Origin: Acanthaster planci
Taxonomy: Eukaryota > Echinodermata > Asteroidea > Valvatida > Acanthasteridae
Reading direction: 5' to 3'
DNA length: 64,000 nt
Assembly (NCBI RefSeq): GCF_001949145.1
Contig: NW_019091503.1
Span: forward strand, 496,121-560,120
The translations under genes and the position numbers were made by a program. The number at the start of each line of letters is the position of its first letter. Positions within the stretch are counted from its first letter, which is position 1. The notes under the pieces are model-generated. The model was given only the letters and a program-made list of their open reading frames with translations, was not told where the DNA came from and searched no databases. Positions 47,866 to 60,679 of this stretch are shown one piece after another.

Positions 47866-48409
47866 NNNNNNNNNNNNNNNNNNNNNNNNNNNNNNNNNNN
47901 NNNNNNNNNNNNNNNNNNNNNNNNNNNNNNNNNNNNNNNNNNNNNNNNNNNNNNNNNNNNNNNNNNNNNNNNNNNNNNNNNNNNNNNNNNNNNNNNNNNN
48001 NNNNNNNNNNNNNNNNNNNNNNNNNNNNNNNNNNNNNNNNNNNNNNNNNNNNNNNNNNNNNNNNNNNNNNNNNNNNNNNNNNNNNNNNNNNNNNNNNNNN
48101 NNNNNNNNNNNNNNNNNNNNNNNNNNNNNNNNNNNNNNNNNNNNNNNNNNNNNNNNNNNNNNNNNNNNNNNNNNNNNNNNNNNNNNNNNNNNNNNNNNNN
48201 NNNNNNNNNNNNNNNNNNNNNNNNNNNNNNNNNNNNNNNNNNNNNNNNNNNNNNNNNNNNNNNNNNNNNNNNNNNNNNNNNNNNNNNNNNNNNNNNNNNN
48301 NNNNNNNNNNNNNNNNNNNNNNNNNNNNNNNNNNNNNNNNNNNNNNNNNNNNNNNNNNNNNNNNNNNNNNNNNNNNNNNNNNNNNNNNNNNNNNNNNNNN
48401 NNNNNNNNN
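47866..48409. other. Assembly gap
   Basis: A run of 544 Ns that starts inside a repeated element. The sequence after it does not show the element's right end. Confidence 0.95.
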
Positions 48410-50149
48410 AAAGTTTTTAGATTTGAGAAAAAGCTACAAGAGTTATAAATTCGAAAGGAATTTTGTCTTGACTAGAGAGCCTTTTACATAAGTGATAAAG
48501 TCAACATAAGCATTATTCGCTGAAGAAGGTAATGTTCAAATAAGCAACAATTGTAAGCATGACTTTCAGCCATTTTATTGTTTGCATTTCGGTTAATACT
48601 AGTTGACGACTTTCCGGTTTTAATTTTTTTACTCAATACACAGCACCAAGATTCATTTCCTGATTTTGGTTGAGGCTAAAATTAATTTCTGAGAGGTTAG
48701 GCAACGAACAACCAATTTCCGTGATCTATCATTGCAATGGCTTTTTCTGCGCTCTTCCTTGGAATCAAAGTCCACCTTCAGCTTTCCGCTGGGAACCTAT
48801 GTCTTTCATTGCATCAGTTAAAGACTGCCCTCTTAATTTAATTGCGCCTATTTATTTTAATTCCTGGTCTGAGTAGGGATTTTAGCCTATTGAGGTTTAG
48901 TCAGGTCGTTATGTCAGCGGGATTTTTTTCCACTAACGTGTTGCCATTACTGACAATTATTGCAAAGACTTTGAAATTTTATATGCAAAGTAAAAACCAA
49001 GAAAGAAAAATCTGGAACTACACTTATCCCACAAACATCTTAAAATATATCAAAAATGACACTGGTCTTGAAACGACCCCCCCCATTACAAAATAAAGCA
49101 TCGTCAGTAAGAACGACACTAAAACATGTAAATTTATTGGAAAAAATCCTGGAAGGTTTTTCTATCATTCACCCTTCAGAGAAACTCGTCAAAATAAGGT
49201 AAATGCCCGACCTATATTTGGGTATTGGCTCATGCGCTAACATTCCGTCAGGTGTAACTACAACACATTCTGGTGTGGTCAAAGTGCGCACATTAACTGA
49301 GGGCGTCATTGGGGCCAACCGATGTTCAAATCCCACCTGGTTTCACACGGTCGACTTCGGAGTTGTTCACTCGCCCGGGTGTTGGTGAACGTCTGCCCTA
49401 GTCCTTAAATGCCGATGAAGTAAAGTAGCTTTAAATTTCATTCGAATTGAAAGGATGTACAGACTTAAAACTATCATTTTATCGAAAGGAAAGAGAAAAC
49501 GAAGACAGAAACCTGGTCATTCAAAATCAGTCTACTATTATACAGAAATAACTTGGCATCAAACAAGATGTCAGTTTGGTAGAATTATAAATATGGTATC
49601 CTCTCAACAATATGTTTCTAACATGGAGGAAATCGTGCTGTTCTAAATCATGTCGATGCTCCAGTTGTCTCATACATTTTATTGTTGAAATATCTGGCGC
49701 TGTTCTCTGACTTTTCGGGGGTTGTAAACAGAAATGATCGTGTTCGGAATTTATTTTTTTTTTAAAGTCAACCGAAAACTAAGCAACCCTTTTATGCATG
49801 TGTTCAATGGTGTACTGGCCAAGTTTTACCTGGAAAACGGACGAAGTTTGGCACTGTGAAAAAACATAAATCATCACAATTGGCCTCGAGTGTTTATGCG
49901 ATTACAACAGAGGAAAAGCCACACGCCATTCGAGTCCGTTGTGTTCATCCATACAAACTCTCAACCTACATTTCCCTCAGCCATTTAAGGCGATTATTCA
50001 GCGGGAACCATTTATGAAATTGAACAGGCCTTTGGCACAGAAAAGCCAAGAGATGAGTCCATCATCAACGAGTTGCTCCCTATAGTCCGGGAGGACTTCT
50101 CCCATTAGTGAGGGCCCCAGAGATTTGTTTGATGGGTGCCGGTGCTTAC
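48410..50149. other. No supported gene
   Basis: AT-rich with several featureless open frames. Confidence 0.4.
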
Positions 50150-50198
50150 CTGGTCCCGATGATGTCTGGCGCAGCACACGCTGCATTTCCTGCGATGC
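50150..50198 (-). CDS. Candidate minus-strand mini-exon
   Basis: Acceptor cttcctgtcctccaag and a strong donor CCAG|GTAAGC enclose 49 bases reading ASQEMQRVLRQTSSGP with GC-rich codons, in contrast to the AT-rich surroundings. A second acceptor nine bases in is possible. No protein recognised. Confidence 0.25.
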
Positions 50199-50568
50199 CT
50201 TGGAGGACAGGAAGCTAGCGAGTGTGTGTACTGTGTCTCAATGGGGCGAGTCGATGGCTTTTAGTCTATGTTTGTAATTAAAGGGGCATCAATCATTCCA
50301 ATCATCCGAGTCCTTGTAGCTGGTCTAAGATCCAAATCCTGACCCAGTTTTACATTAACTTCATGAGAGACCAACTTTAAAGGCGACAAGCACCTCAAAG
50401 ATAAACACACAGACAACATCATCTCATCTTCCTTACAATCATTTTCATCATAAACAAATCTATGTTCAAGACATCCACCTACGTTAATTGCACTGTACGT
50501 GAGATTGAAATATTACGTAGCGTGTGCAAATATCACAGAGTGAACAACCTGTCATTGTTCGTTGGAGA
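50199..50568. other. No supported gene
   Basis: Nothing recognised beyond ttaaagg-type words that are common at the ends of short elements in this window. Confidence 0.4.
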
Positions 50569-50884
50569 CAGTTGCGTATCCAGATTTTGGTGGGGGGGGG
50601 GCCAAATTTAAAGGCGAATGCGGCTTCGGGCTCATTCAATACGATGTTGGAAAAGAAAAAAAATCAGAAGCCTTACTCACGGTCCCGACATCCTTGCTTT
50701 TATTTGCTGTTGTTGTTTTCTTGGGTTTTTTTGTGCTAATATTTAATAAATAAATGTACTTATTGCTTTTTTTTCCTACTCACCTATGAAGTACGGTATC
50801 ATTTGCAAAAAAAAAAAATAAAAAAATAAAATCCGTCGGGGGGGACAAGTTCCCGTGCCGCCCCCCCCTCGCTGGATACGACAG
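50569..50884. mobile_element. Short DNA transposon with (c)gtatccag..gggg ends
   Basis: The left end cagttgcgtatccag then poly-G (50569-50600) faces a right end that reads ctgtcgtatccagcg then poly-G on the minus strand (50853-50884). The interior is A-rich, without transposase. The ends recall the hAT-like non-autonomous elements common in animals; the superfamily is not certain. Confidence 0.6.
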
Positions 50885-51866
50885 CGATCGGAGAGGAAAC
50901 GGTGCAAAACCTCAAACCATCGTAAGGCCGTGTATTCGCATAGAATGACAAAGATTCAACAGAACTGCTTTGATGGATTGAATATGAAAGCATAGTGTGA
51001 TAAAGGACGTGCATTAATTACGCCGACATGTGTCCAGAATGCTGGAGCCTTTTAGACTAACTAGGTACATAGTGGCAGAAGACAAATAAATTTATAGCTA
51101 TGTTAAAATGTGTAAATACCGCCGAACCATTAAAGGGACGTACGGTGACTGGAGGCAAACACTTCAATTATGCTGAAAATGTTAAAGTGATCCCATAGCT
51201 GTAAGATTACAGAGTCTATTGAATTTACGAGCAATAGTCCGATGACGTGTACACAAATAAGCTTAAACACGCTGTCTTAGAAGACACTGTTCGGTGTTTC
51301 TTCTTTAAAGCCTTCGCAAGCCTCATTTGATATGACAGCCATTGAAAAAAAAATGAAAGTAATTTTGCTTGTAACTTCTGTTCGTAGAACAGTAATCCGA
51401 ATAGGCCCACAGCTGTCACTGGTCGTGCTATAGAATTCTTCATTACTGCCGGAATTGTGTTCAAAATCATGCCATACAATGGAATATCGTGACCATGAAC
51501 TTTCCGAGAAAAATTGATTGCATTGATTGTATTCGATTTAATTCTTTCGGTCGGCTTCATTGTTCGATCGAGAACCCTGACGATATTTCTGGAGTAAAAC
51601 CACGGCTTCTTGACCTGCAGCAGGTCGCCAGTCTACTTGTACTTGTTTTGTATGCTCAGCCTGATGTCTTGATGCGGTACAAAAATATGAAAACGAAATC
51701 TCTTGAAGAATTTAATATTTGTCATGTGTTGTTACACGGTTGCTAAAGCTGTTTCATAGCTAATGTAAATGCAATAAATAGTGAGTTTTCGTAGATTCCC
51801 TCATTGACCACTTTACAAACGGTCAGTCGTTTTGTCAATAGGCCTATACTTATTCTGTTTTTTCAG
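50885..51866. other. No supported gene
   Basis: The plus frame at 51489-51746 is open for 85 codons but has no recognised motif. TAGGCCTA lies at 51839-51846. Confidence 0.35.
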
Positions 51867-52125
51867 ATCACTAAAATTTAGAAAACTCGTGTCACGGTGG
51901 ATGACTAATTCTAATTGGCGCGAAGAAGATAAAACTTCATGTATTCATGGAATGAAAAAAAAAGGCACCTGTCGGTCTGTCAGTTTTTTCATGAGCAAAA
52001 ATGTACAAAGGTATCATGAAAACAATTTTTGTTGCAAAGTAATGAGTCAGGAGTCATTAACTTGTCCTAAATACCCTTTTTGAAATTCTCACGAAAATTA
52101 TGTCTATCCGAGAACCAGAAATAAA
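51867..52125 (+). CDS. Candidate plus-strand terminal exon with poly(A) signal
   Basis: A strong acceptor (attctgttttttcag) leads into 71 open codons to TGA at 52081-52083, followed 36 bases later by AATAAA (52120-52125). The predicted end is basic and Cys-containing (SCIHGMKKKGTCRSVSFF, FCCKVMSQESLTC). Acceptor, long open frame and poly(A) signal in the right order make it one of the better candidates here. No family recognised and no upstream exon proven. Confidence 0.35.
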
Positions 52126-52350
52126 ACCTGCTCAAAGTGAGAGTGTATGGTCAACTGAGCACATTTCTTACATACGAATTGAACCAAAAATTAACAATAA
52201 AAAATATCCCCTTTGCCATTCTTGTTTATAGACTATGCGCATCCTCGAGGTTTATTTACTCGTCAGAAGTCGACATCTTTCGTTCACTTCCTCTGTCTTG
52301 ATTTTTTGTCCTCATTTCACAATTACCCCTAATTTTGTCGTCCGTATTGA

Positions 52351-52361
52351 GCGCATGCGCA
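52351..52361. promoter_or_regulatory. NRF1 site
   Basis: gcgcatgcgca is a full NRF1 palindrome. It is rare by chance in AT-rich DNA and typical of housekeeping promoters. An ATG-led ORF starts about 100 bases downstream at 52460. Confidence 0.5.
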
Positions 52362-52459
52362 CTCAGTCTCCTACATGTACATATCACCTTTAAATAACAA
52401 ATTCCCTACCAGCGTTTCCATCGTTCTCAAGTGGGCCCCATTTCCAATATCACCTCATA

Positions 52460-52651
52460 ATGTCTGCAGATGGAGAAGTCTACAACTTCTCTAATGAATT
52501 TGGAGTATCAGGGTTTGTCACTGTCATCGTTCAGAAAAGAACGAGGTTAATTGGGAAGAAGTCAGTCGGCAAATCAATTAAGTCATGCGTTTCCCTCCTC
52601 CTTTTGAATGTGAGCAGTAATGAATGGGACATAATTACGACAAAGACTTAA
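52460..52651 (+). CDS. Candidate ORF or first exon below an NRF1 site
   Basis: 63 codons from ATG (MSADGEVYNFSNEFGVSGFV) to TAA. A weak donor (ACGAG|GTTAAT) after about 30 codons could end an exon. The N-terminal part looks more like protein than the Lys/Ser/Val-rich rest. No family recognised; support is mainly its position. Confidence 0.25.
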   Translation: MSADGEVYNFSNEFGVSGFVTVIVQKRTRLIGKKSVGKSIKSCVSLLLLNVSSNEWDIITTKT

Positions 52652-55600
52652 ATGTAGTACCGCAGTTTAAGTTGTCAACATTACTTTCCTGTTTGACAGT
52701 ATGGCAGACAGTGTTTTTTATTCAATTTGGGATTTCTGTGAATTGTCAGGGAGTGGTATATATGTGAATGATAGTGGCGGGAAATAGACCATCTCATTTG
52801 AGCGTGGGCGGGAGGGTGTGACTATAGGGCCTAATATACTTTAGGGCAATGGTCGGAGTCTAGTTTCCTGACACATTTAAGTTTATTCTTTTTGTCATTA
52901 CTGGTTAGGTGCAATCAACTGCTTAAGTTAATAATTAATGTTTGGTCTCAAAGCACTTCACCGTGATTGCCCCGTTCACTGGCCTAGTATGAGATCAGTT
53001 TTTCTGAAGTAGCTTGAGATCAGCGTAAAGTCATTTCAGCCCTCCCAGGTAGGGCCTACACATTTATGCTCCTGGGTAGAATGTGGTTAAAACCTGTGGG
53101 GTTCGAACCCACATACCGTCACATGTGAGTTGAACACCACAGTGAAGCCAAACGTGACTTGTAACACCTTTGACGCATTACACACTCTATCATCAACTTT
53201 ATTTTAACGATTTGGACAGAAAAATACTCATCTGTATTTTTGTTTGACTAAAGAGACAGTAAGATTGGCTATTATCAAATTTCTGTCGATCAGAGATTCT
53301 GCCTTTCTGCTTTTCGTTTCAATGTCTGCGGTCGAACTTCTTGTGTGTGAGGGAACCGCGTTGAAATGTCACGACATCGTAGGCCCAACAGTGAGTCCAA
53401 CTGACCAAACTTAACTAGATCGGACAAGACCGATGAACAATAATGTTATTGGACAAAGAAAATGTAGTTTCTTGAAGTACCTGTCTAGTAAAGTATGATA
53501 CCTTTTAGCTGTGCACTGGTGATCCGTGTCACTTAAGCGTGTAATTTCTTCCTTCCTGCTGGTCCACAGAAGAATAAGACTCAAGGAAGAACAGAAGGTG
53601 CTTGCTTCAAAGTGAAAAAGAGGGGTCTGTGGTTATTAAGTCCAATTTGACCCCTCGGCGAAAAACCTAACGAGATAAAATAATCACCTTCGTACGAGCT
53701 GGGATTAAAATTGTCAAGCCGCAGGCCACTGGCCGCGGTCTGAACAAGCGACAGACGGCCCCTGGTTGTTGACACAACCCATCAAAGTTTGGCTCAGGCG
53801 GACACTAAAGGTATCACCTCTCGTGTGGTTGGCAATTGCATTACGGAGATGGAAGGAGTAGTTTTCGCTTCGAGTTAAGACAAAATGCACACATGTTGAA
53901 GGCTTTACCGAAAGAGGTTTGGCAAGGGGGTGTGAGTTTTAAGTTTGCCAAGCTCGCATTACTTACAAACTCTAAAATGAATCTTGACTGAATGGAAACT
54001 GGGGCAAGCTCATTGCACCTACCTGTAAGTAATATAAGGGCTTGTATACCGATGTATCGTCACTATAGTCTTAGTACGTTGATAAAATCTTCAAATCGTA
54101 CAACAGGGTAAAAAAAAACCCACAACAAATGTGAAAATAGAAGAAATACGCAGCAAATTATATTTCAAAATTTCACTTGCCACAATTTTATCAGATATTT
54201 ATGTTCCTTTAGGGATCCATTCATTTTTGCATTTTTCGAGACGGAGTACCTGTACTTCCGGCCAGACGTTCCTATTTATCTGCCAAGTTTGTTATAATTA
54301 TTAATTCGTTGATTAAGAGTGCCACAATAAAGTTACTCTGGCAGGCCTGCATTGCGGGTGAAGAAACATGCAGGTGTGTATTACTGGGCCCAAGAGAATA
54401 TGTTCCACCTTTGAAGTGTCGCTAGCCACGCGAGCGCTCCCGTGAGACTTTTCAGGCAACAGCGCCAGGCGGGAAAGACTTTCAAAATATGCAAACAAGG
54501 GAAATTGTTATTGCAATCTTGATGCTGGTCGTTGTGGTTTGGACTTGGTGTAGAAGCGATGAGATGTGATGAGGACTTTGGACCATTGGGTGACATAAAC
54601 CTGAGGAATTTCTTGCGTCATTATGAGTCATGATAGCATGGGATTACTTAGAAAACAAACGACATAATCGGATCATGACTTGGGACGAGAGAAAACGAAA
54701 AATGCTGAGACCAGACAAGAAGAGATCGGGGAAACAAGAAGAGATGAAGATGATGACACTAACAAATATGGTGCGTTGAAGAGAAATAAGAAGTCTTTGC
54801 TGAAACAGGAGACGTTGTGATATGAGATGAATAAAAATGTACAGTTTTGTTAACCCGAGTGAACTACCTCCTTAGGGGACCTAATCATCACCATCTATAT
54901 CTCAATGCTACTCGACCTTGCCCCAAACGAGGTCAGTTTTAATAATATCAGCATCTCGAAGTAGTCTTGTATTTTTCCAAAGTAATATGTTTCCCTGTCG
55001 AGTGTCAAAACAAGCTGGACTTGGACTGGACGCTAATGAGTCAAATTCAATTACACGCAGTGCTTTCCAAGATTCGCGGACTTGCAATGTTTGGCGAGAT
55101 AAGAGTTTGGATTAGTCCCGTGTCTTCAGATGACTATACGATGTGCGCTTCGCGCCTTTGCGAAAATGATCCCGCAAGGAATGATGGGATTACTCCGCAG
55201 ATAAACCGGTACTCCTCCCCGGGGATTGTTTTGATGGCCCATATACAAGCTGCTTCTATACAGAGGCTGTTCATGTAATAATTATTAGCAACTGCTGCAG
55301 CGGTAGCAATGAGTAATTTATAGGCTACATTTCGTTTATGTTTTGTCACTTCTGGGGGATTCCAGATCACTTGGAAATTGTCAGGATGAACGGATAAATT
55401 TTCGACCATTTTCAATGCAGATAGTGCTTCATTTATCATTTACAAAGCCCTGAGGGTGCTGATAGGTATGACATTTCTGTGACAAGTTGCAAGCTTGTAT
55501 GCCTTAGGGCAAATGAACACTCAAACTATTAAATTTAATGACATCTTGACATGAAGTAGCATTGTTATCATTTAGTTACACTGAAACAAGACTTGCTGTG

Positions 55601-58600
55601 TGCACTGAATATACATATCATTGAGATGCGTGTAGGCGTACAGCAGCTGCTGTCTCGCCTTCAGATAAAGAAATAACCGTGTGCAAATAACATGTCACAC
55701 GTCAGTGTTCTTTACGTTTTAATACATTTCACGCGTGACCTTGACGCGATGTCGTCCCTGGTAACAATACCACTAATTTCATCTTCATTTGAATCTGTTT
55801 GATAGTATTTGAGGGAAAACATCACATAAAGTGCACGAAAAGATTACTTTCTGGTTTGTTGAAACTGTTAATGGATGATGTCGAGATGACAAACAGCATC
55901 CCACGTTTGATTTAAGAAAGAATGACCTTACAATGTAAGTGAAAATGTTTTAAAGCTTAAAATAACGTTATCAGTGTGTAACAACGAATGTGCCCTGGGT
56001 GTCTGAATTCTGTGTTAATGTCGTTTCTCTCTTCCCTTTGTTTGAAGCAAAGAAAGTAAAATCTCAAAATTCGTAATAAAGTTTGTGCCTATAATATTGC
56101 TGTGCTATAAATTACCCTCCAACTCATTATCTTGACGCAGCCCGGGGCTTGGAGGTGTGAACCTCACAGCCGACTACGCCGAAACGGACTGGCAGCTCCA
56201 AGTAATCCGAAAAATTTACGCGGGTAAATGCATCGCAGGTTGCCTTGACACGATCTCACGTAATGGAACGTGTTCCAAGAGAGTCGATTTAAAACTTGAA
56301 TTCGTGATAGCTTCAACTTTCCCGAGAAGCTGGTAAACGCTGATGCACTTTGCTGTAGGTGCTTGATAATAAGGTCACAGTAGGGGTCACGTGCTTCGCC
56401 ATGCGCGAATCAAGCTTGTAAATACTAATATAGCTCTGTGAAAAATTGTCTCCCTTCTGAAGGGTCTTTTTACCCATTCAACTTTCACCAATCCGCTTAA
56501 TAAGACAAAGAAGGTCCTACCTTTACCCGCGTGAGGATAGCACGTTCGGCGGGGCTTAGCCACTTTGAATGTTTTACTTTACCCTAGAATTTTTACAGTT
56601 TCCTCAACGGGCGAGCAGTTAGCTTTAAAAGGCTTTAAATTTAACACTTTTCTTAATTCGTGACTTACATCTTGACAGCATCCCTATTTTTCAATTCTTT
56701 TTCATTTGACCCTGTGAAAAGTGACATCGCAAAAGATTTTTCACTTACAGTCAAACACACGAGAGGAAAGGAAATGGAATCCATTTCTTTTGCATAACTA
56801 CATCTACATGAATCGTTCCTTCAACCTTCCATGACATCTTACAATTTGATGCCCTCATGTAACAGATACGATTACCAGACCAAGGAGTAATCATTTCTGA
56901 ACTGAACTTCGACGCTTCATTTTTAGTCTTTGTTTAAAGCTGGCTGCGCGCCCTATTGTAAAATCCATAGTTTGGCACTGTTCCAAGAAAATTTGGCACT
57001 GTTCCAAGGACTGCTCACAAGCACAAAATAAAAGGAGCGACAAAATTGCAACTAGGATCTTTAATTGGACATCTAGAAATTCAAACGATGGGCAATTCAG
57101 TTAATAACTTTGCTTCCTGCTCAAAAATATCAAAAATGTATACAATATACTAATAAAATCTTCCAAAAATATCAATTGCCGATACCCCTGAGCAGTACTT
57201 CCGAAATGTTTTCTGATTTACATTAATTTGTTATTTACTAGTAATTAAGACCTTTTCATGATATGAATTTATCCGTCAAAATAACATTATTTAACGGTTT
57301 TCTAACAAGCAATGCCGCAGGCCTCCTAACCTCACGGAGCCACAATTCGACTGCAGCAACCCATGATCCCTCCGCTGTTGCCGTGCATGGACGACGACGT
57401 GAGGTAGAATTTTCCCGCTTTGGGCCTCACGGATTCCTCGTGCCTACACAGCCAAGACGAAAATCGTCGCCTTATTGCCACAATTCAATTCCATCAGCAC
57501 AGCCATATATGTTTTTATTTTGGGGGACCCGTGCACGTCCCATCTTCATAGACGAAGGAACACTAAACTCAGAGTCGATCTCTCGTTACGGGGGGGGGTG
57601 GTTGAAACCTCGAAACATTCATGGATTTGCAGACAGTTTCCCGCCAGTGGGCTTTGCATGGGTGGTACCCTGGTCACGTTGCTACGCAAAACACCTGTTC
57701 TTTGCCGGAATCTATCGGCAATCAATAGCTAAAGCCTGCGGTCCGATTTCATCGTGTTCAGGGACCTACGGGTATGTCCATAAGAAAAAAAGTGGAGACA
57801 GATGTAGACAGAGATAGAAGCCCCGAATTAAAACGGCGCGGATCGGTTATGACGTTAAGCCTGCTGTGCCTCGGGCAAACAGATCTGTTCGTGCTGCTCT
57901 CATGAATCGGAGCTTGACTGGGAGCGCTATTTTTATTTCCGGCATCAGGCCCCATTTTATGCAAAATGTGATTTGAAAATTTAACCGTATAAAACATGGC
58001 AGCGACCCTGTGAAAGGTCATTGAACCAGTACAGAGATGTGATAGCAGGCAAGCTATAAAAAAAGTTTGACTGGAGGGTTTACCGAATTAAGGTAAACTG
58101 TTGTAACTTATCTAGAAAATTGGGGAAAAACAAAAAAAGCTAATACCAGAGATAAAAGGCATGGATGCACGGTACAGAACACTGAAGAAAATCCCACACA
58201 AATCAGTTGCACAGTAAAGACATTTTGATCACTGGCGGAATCAGGATAACATGCATGCGTCCGACATTTGGACAGTGGTTGGTGGTGAAGTTGGTGCAGA
58301 TGAAAATGATGTAGTGATGAATAATAACGTAATGCTAGTGGTATTCTTTGTTATGTTGTACTATTCGTTGCCATGGTTATCATGGTGGTGATTATTCGTG
58401 GTGATTTGGTGAAGATGGTGTGATGCTATCGTGGAAACATGGTCATAGTGGTGTTTCATCTGTAACGTGAGAATTCTACGTTTTGATTGGGAACTTCCCT
58501 ACATACATTTTAGGCTGTGCCCGAAACGAGCTTCCAGAGCTAAGGCTTGGTCTTCTTCCAGTGGATTGAAGACCTAGACCTAGCTCAAGACAACAGATTC

Positions 58601-58829
58601 GGATGCAGCTTTACTCGCCTTTAATACACTGACATGGCTCAGGTGCTTCGCTTTGACGTCATTCGTTTTTAGACACTTCGAGTACATTTGGTCCGTCACT
58701 AGACATTAGACCATCAACCCGCATTCTAAGGCAGCCAATAGAGTACTGTACGCTCCTTTTTAGCTTGGGTAAAAAATGTTCATGGTTCACATTCCCGGGG
58801 ACTCCTAGGCGTAAAAGGTTCCTTCGAGT
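52652..58829. other. No supported gene
   Basis: Mostly AT-rich. A GGCGGGAAA and a GC box lie at about 52772-52812. A 21-base tandem (tttggcactgttccaag) lies at 56971-57008. The frame 57263-57817 is the longest gap-free ORF in the window (184 codons) but runs through a poly-G tract and shows no domain. A degenerate gtggtgat tract lies at 58270-58440. Confidence 0.4.
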
Positions 58830-59042
58830 ATGCCATCTAAAAGACTCAAGCACAGTTCAGACAAAAGTGTTGCCCTGGCAACCATGGACGGACAAAAAGT
58901 AGAGGGAGAGGACCCCCTAGCACCTTTTTGGCGCGGTTGGCAAATATGCAGAAATCATTATAGTGAATGGTTGTTTTGCGAAGAGTTTTGCAAGCAGCGT
59001 GGTTTGGACAACACAGAGACGGCGACGCGATCGACTTGCTAA
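58830..59042 (+). CDS. Candidate ORF containing an RFX X-box
   Basis: 70 codons from ATG 58830, or 51 from the better-placed ATG 58887, to TAA at 59040-59042. The protein would be rich in Trp and Cys (FWRGWQICRNHYSEWLFCEE), more protein-like than most frames nearby. The X-box at 58869-58882 ends four bases before the second ATG, so if it is a promoter element, transcription must begin close to or beyond it. No family recognised. Confidence 0.25.
   Translation: MPSKRLKHSSDKSVALATMDGQKVEGEDPLAPFWRGWQICRNHYSEWLFCEEFCKQRGLDNTETATRSTC
58869..58882. promoter_or_regulatory. RFX X-box, perfect palindrome
   Basis: gttgccctggcaac matches the RFX consensus GTNRCC-N(0-3)-RGYAAC with both half-sites intact. 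RFX X-boxes are usual in promoters of ciliary genes. A gene could run in either direction: a minus-strand ATG (58835) opens MAYSKEPFTPRSPRECEP. Confidence 0.5.
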
Positions 59043-59254
59043 CTTAATTTGTCGGTTCGAAATCAGATTTCAGATATCGCAGTCAGTTTGAATTCAGATA
59101 ATTCACAGTCTATTCTGGGTTCTATTTGTAATGTAGCCGCATCGGTACTTGCATGCATCTTGTATCATGGACATCGCTATAGGATTTTGTTGGATAGAGC
59201 TACTTTTGGGAAGAGGAAAGCACTCATCAGCTAAAAACATTAACACATTAACAG

Positions 59255-59463
59255 CAGGGGCATAGCCACAAGGGGGCCTGGGGCATGTGGCCCCCTCCCC
59301 CAGTTCCCCCTGGTGTCCCCCCCCCAAAAAAAGGATGAATGGATTTTGAACAAGGCTAACAAAAACTTGCCCCAAAACACACAACTGAAAGCTGGTGCCT
59401 CCACAAGATGCTGGTGCCCGCCCTGTGCCCCCCCTCACTAGTAAAAACCTAACTATGCCACTG
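59255..59463. mobile_element. Short DNA transposon with CAG(G/T)GGCATAG ends
   Basis: caggggcatag at the left and, on the minus strand, cagtggcatag at the right frame about 210 bases, with G-rich tracts just inside on both sides. No ORF of interest. It is a probable hAT-like MITE related in style to 50569-50884. Confidence 0.65.
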
Positions 59464-60679
59464 ATTAACAGTTAGACAGGTTCAATTTTGTGGTTTTCCT
59501 TTAATCCTTTTTTCCATTTTTCATCTTCCCAAGTTTCCAGGGGGAGCAACCAGGTTTCCCCCTAGCCCCTTCCCCTTGCGACACCCATGTACATCGCAGA
59601 AGACAATTTATTTACCGTAGACGTGGATGTATGCGCGGCAAAGGCATATTCCCTTGTGTGAGCTCAATACTGTGGCTGCGAAGCAGAGTTAGAAGAAAGA
59701 TAGATAGGGGAGAGATAACCCATGTTAAAGCGAAATTCTGTGATTGATTTGATCAGGAAATCCAAAAATCAATTCTCTTTGCTCTGTGAAGATAAATTGC
59801 TGGCTCTGGTTTGTATTGTCGCTTGGCCAAAACTCGTCCTTAAGAACTATCATTGGAACATTCGGTTTTATAACAGAATAACGAATTAGAAGCCCCTTAA
59901 GCATCCAAAACCTAAATAAATGAGCGTTTAACCATTCCTAGCTCTGTGGTTTAACAGTGTACCAGTTACGTTGAATTGATAAAGACCGTGAAATGGGATA
60001 GTTGGATACCGACTATCTTTAGACTTTAAGTGCGTTTTCAACAATACCCAGACGTCTTGATCACCAATACAGTCGTTATATACCCACTTCACATGGTAGT
60101 TTCGCATCTGCTGGCAATCACAGATCAGTGCTGGCAATGCTCTGACGGCAGTAGAAGACAGCGCCACCCCATGTATGGAACGAGCAGGTTGTTATTTATA
60201 CCTACTTTCAGAGGTATACCCCAGGACTTCTCCACATAGCTCGTGATGCTCAACCCCCCGGTGCACCTCAGGGGACTAACTAAGAGGGACAGCTACATCG
60301 GAGCTGATAAGTGTATTGCATCTTCGTTTTTTAGAAAGTAAAAATTAATGTTACAGTGTTTATAAAGGGTAGCTTAAACAGCTAAAGCTGGTTTTCATTG
60401 AGGCCCTGTGTCATTAGATATTCAAATATAAATATGCCAAACATTACTCAGAAGTATTAAGAAGTATGAAAAGTAATTAGAAGTATTAAAAAGTCCAATT
60501 AAAACAAAGGTTAAGAACACTATACAGTCATACGAGAGCCATAAATTCTCAGAGTAACGTATAAAACTAAAAGGAATTGTACACTAAGAGCAATAAAAAG
60601 ACAAAGAGTAATTATATAATTAAAACAGAACATCAGGAAGGAAGATACTGTGAAATAGATCAGAAAATGACAAGTTAAA
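59464..60679. other. No supported gene
   Basis: From 60430 to 60620 the plus strand is A-rich with repeats of agaagtatta. This may be the worn 3' flank of the LINE remnant that follows. Confidence 0.4.

Noticed and set aside
53060-53130. tRNA or SINE from ggggttcgaacccac
   Set aside because: The B-box-like word is palindromic, and no A box lies at suitable distance on either strand.
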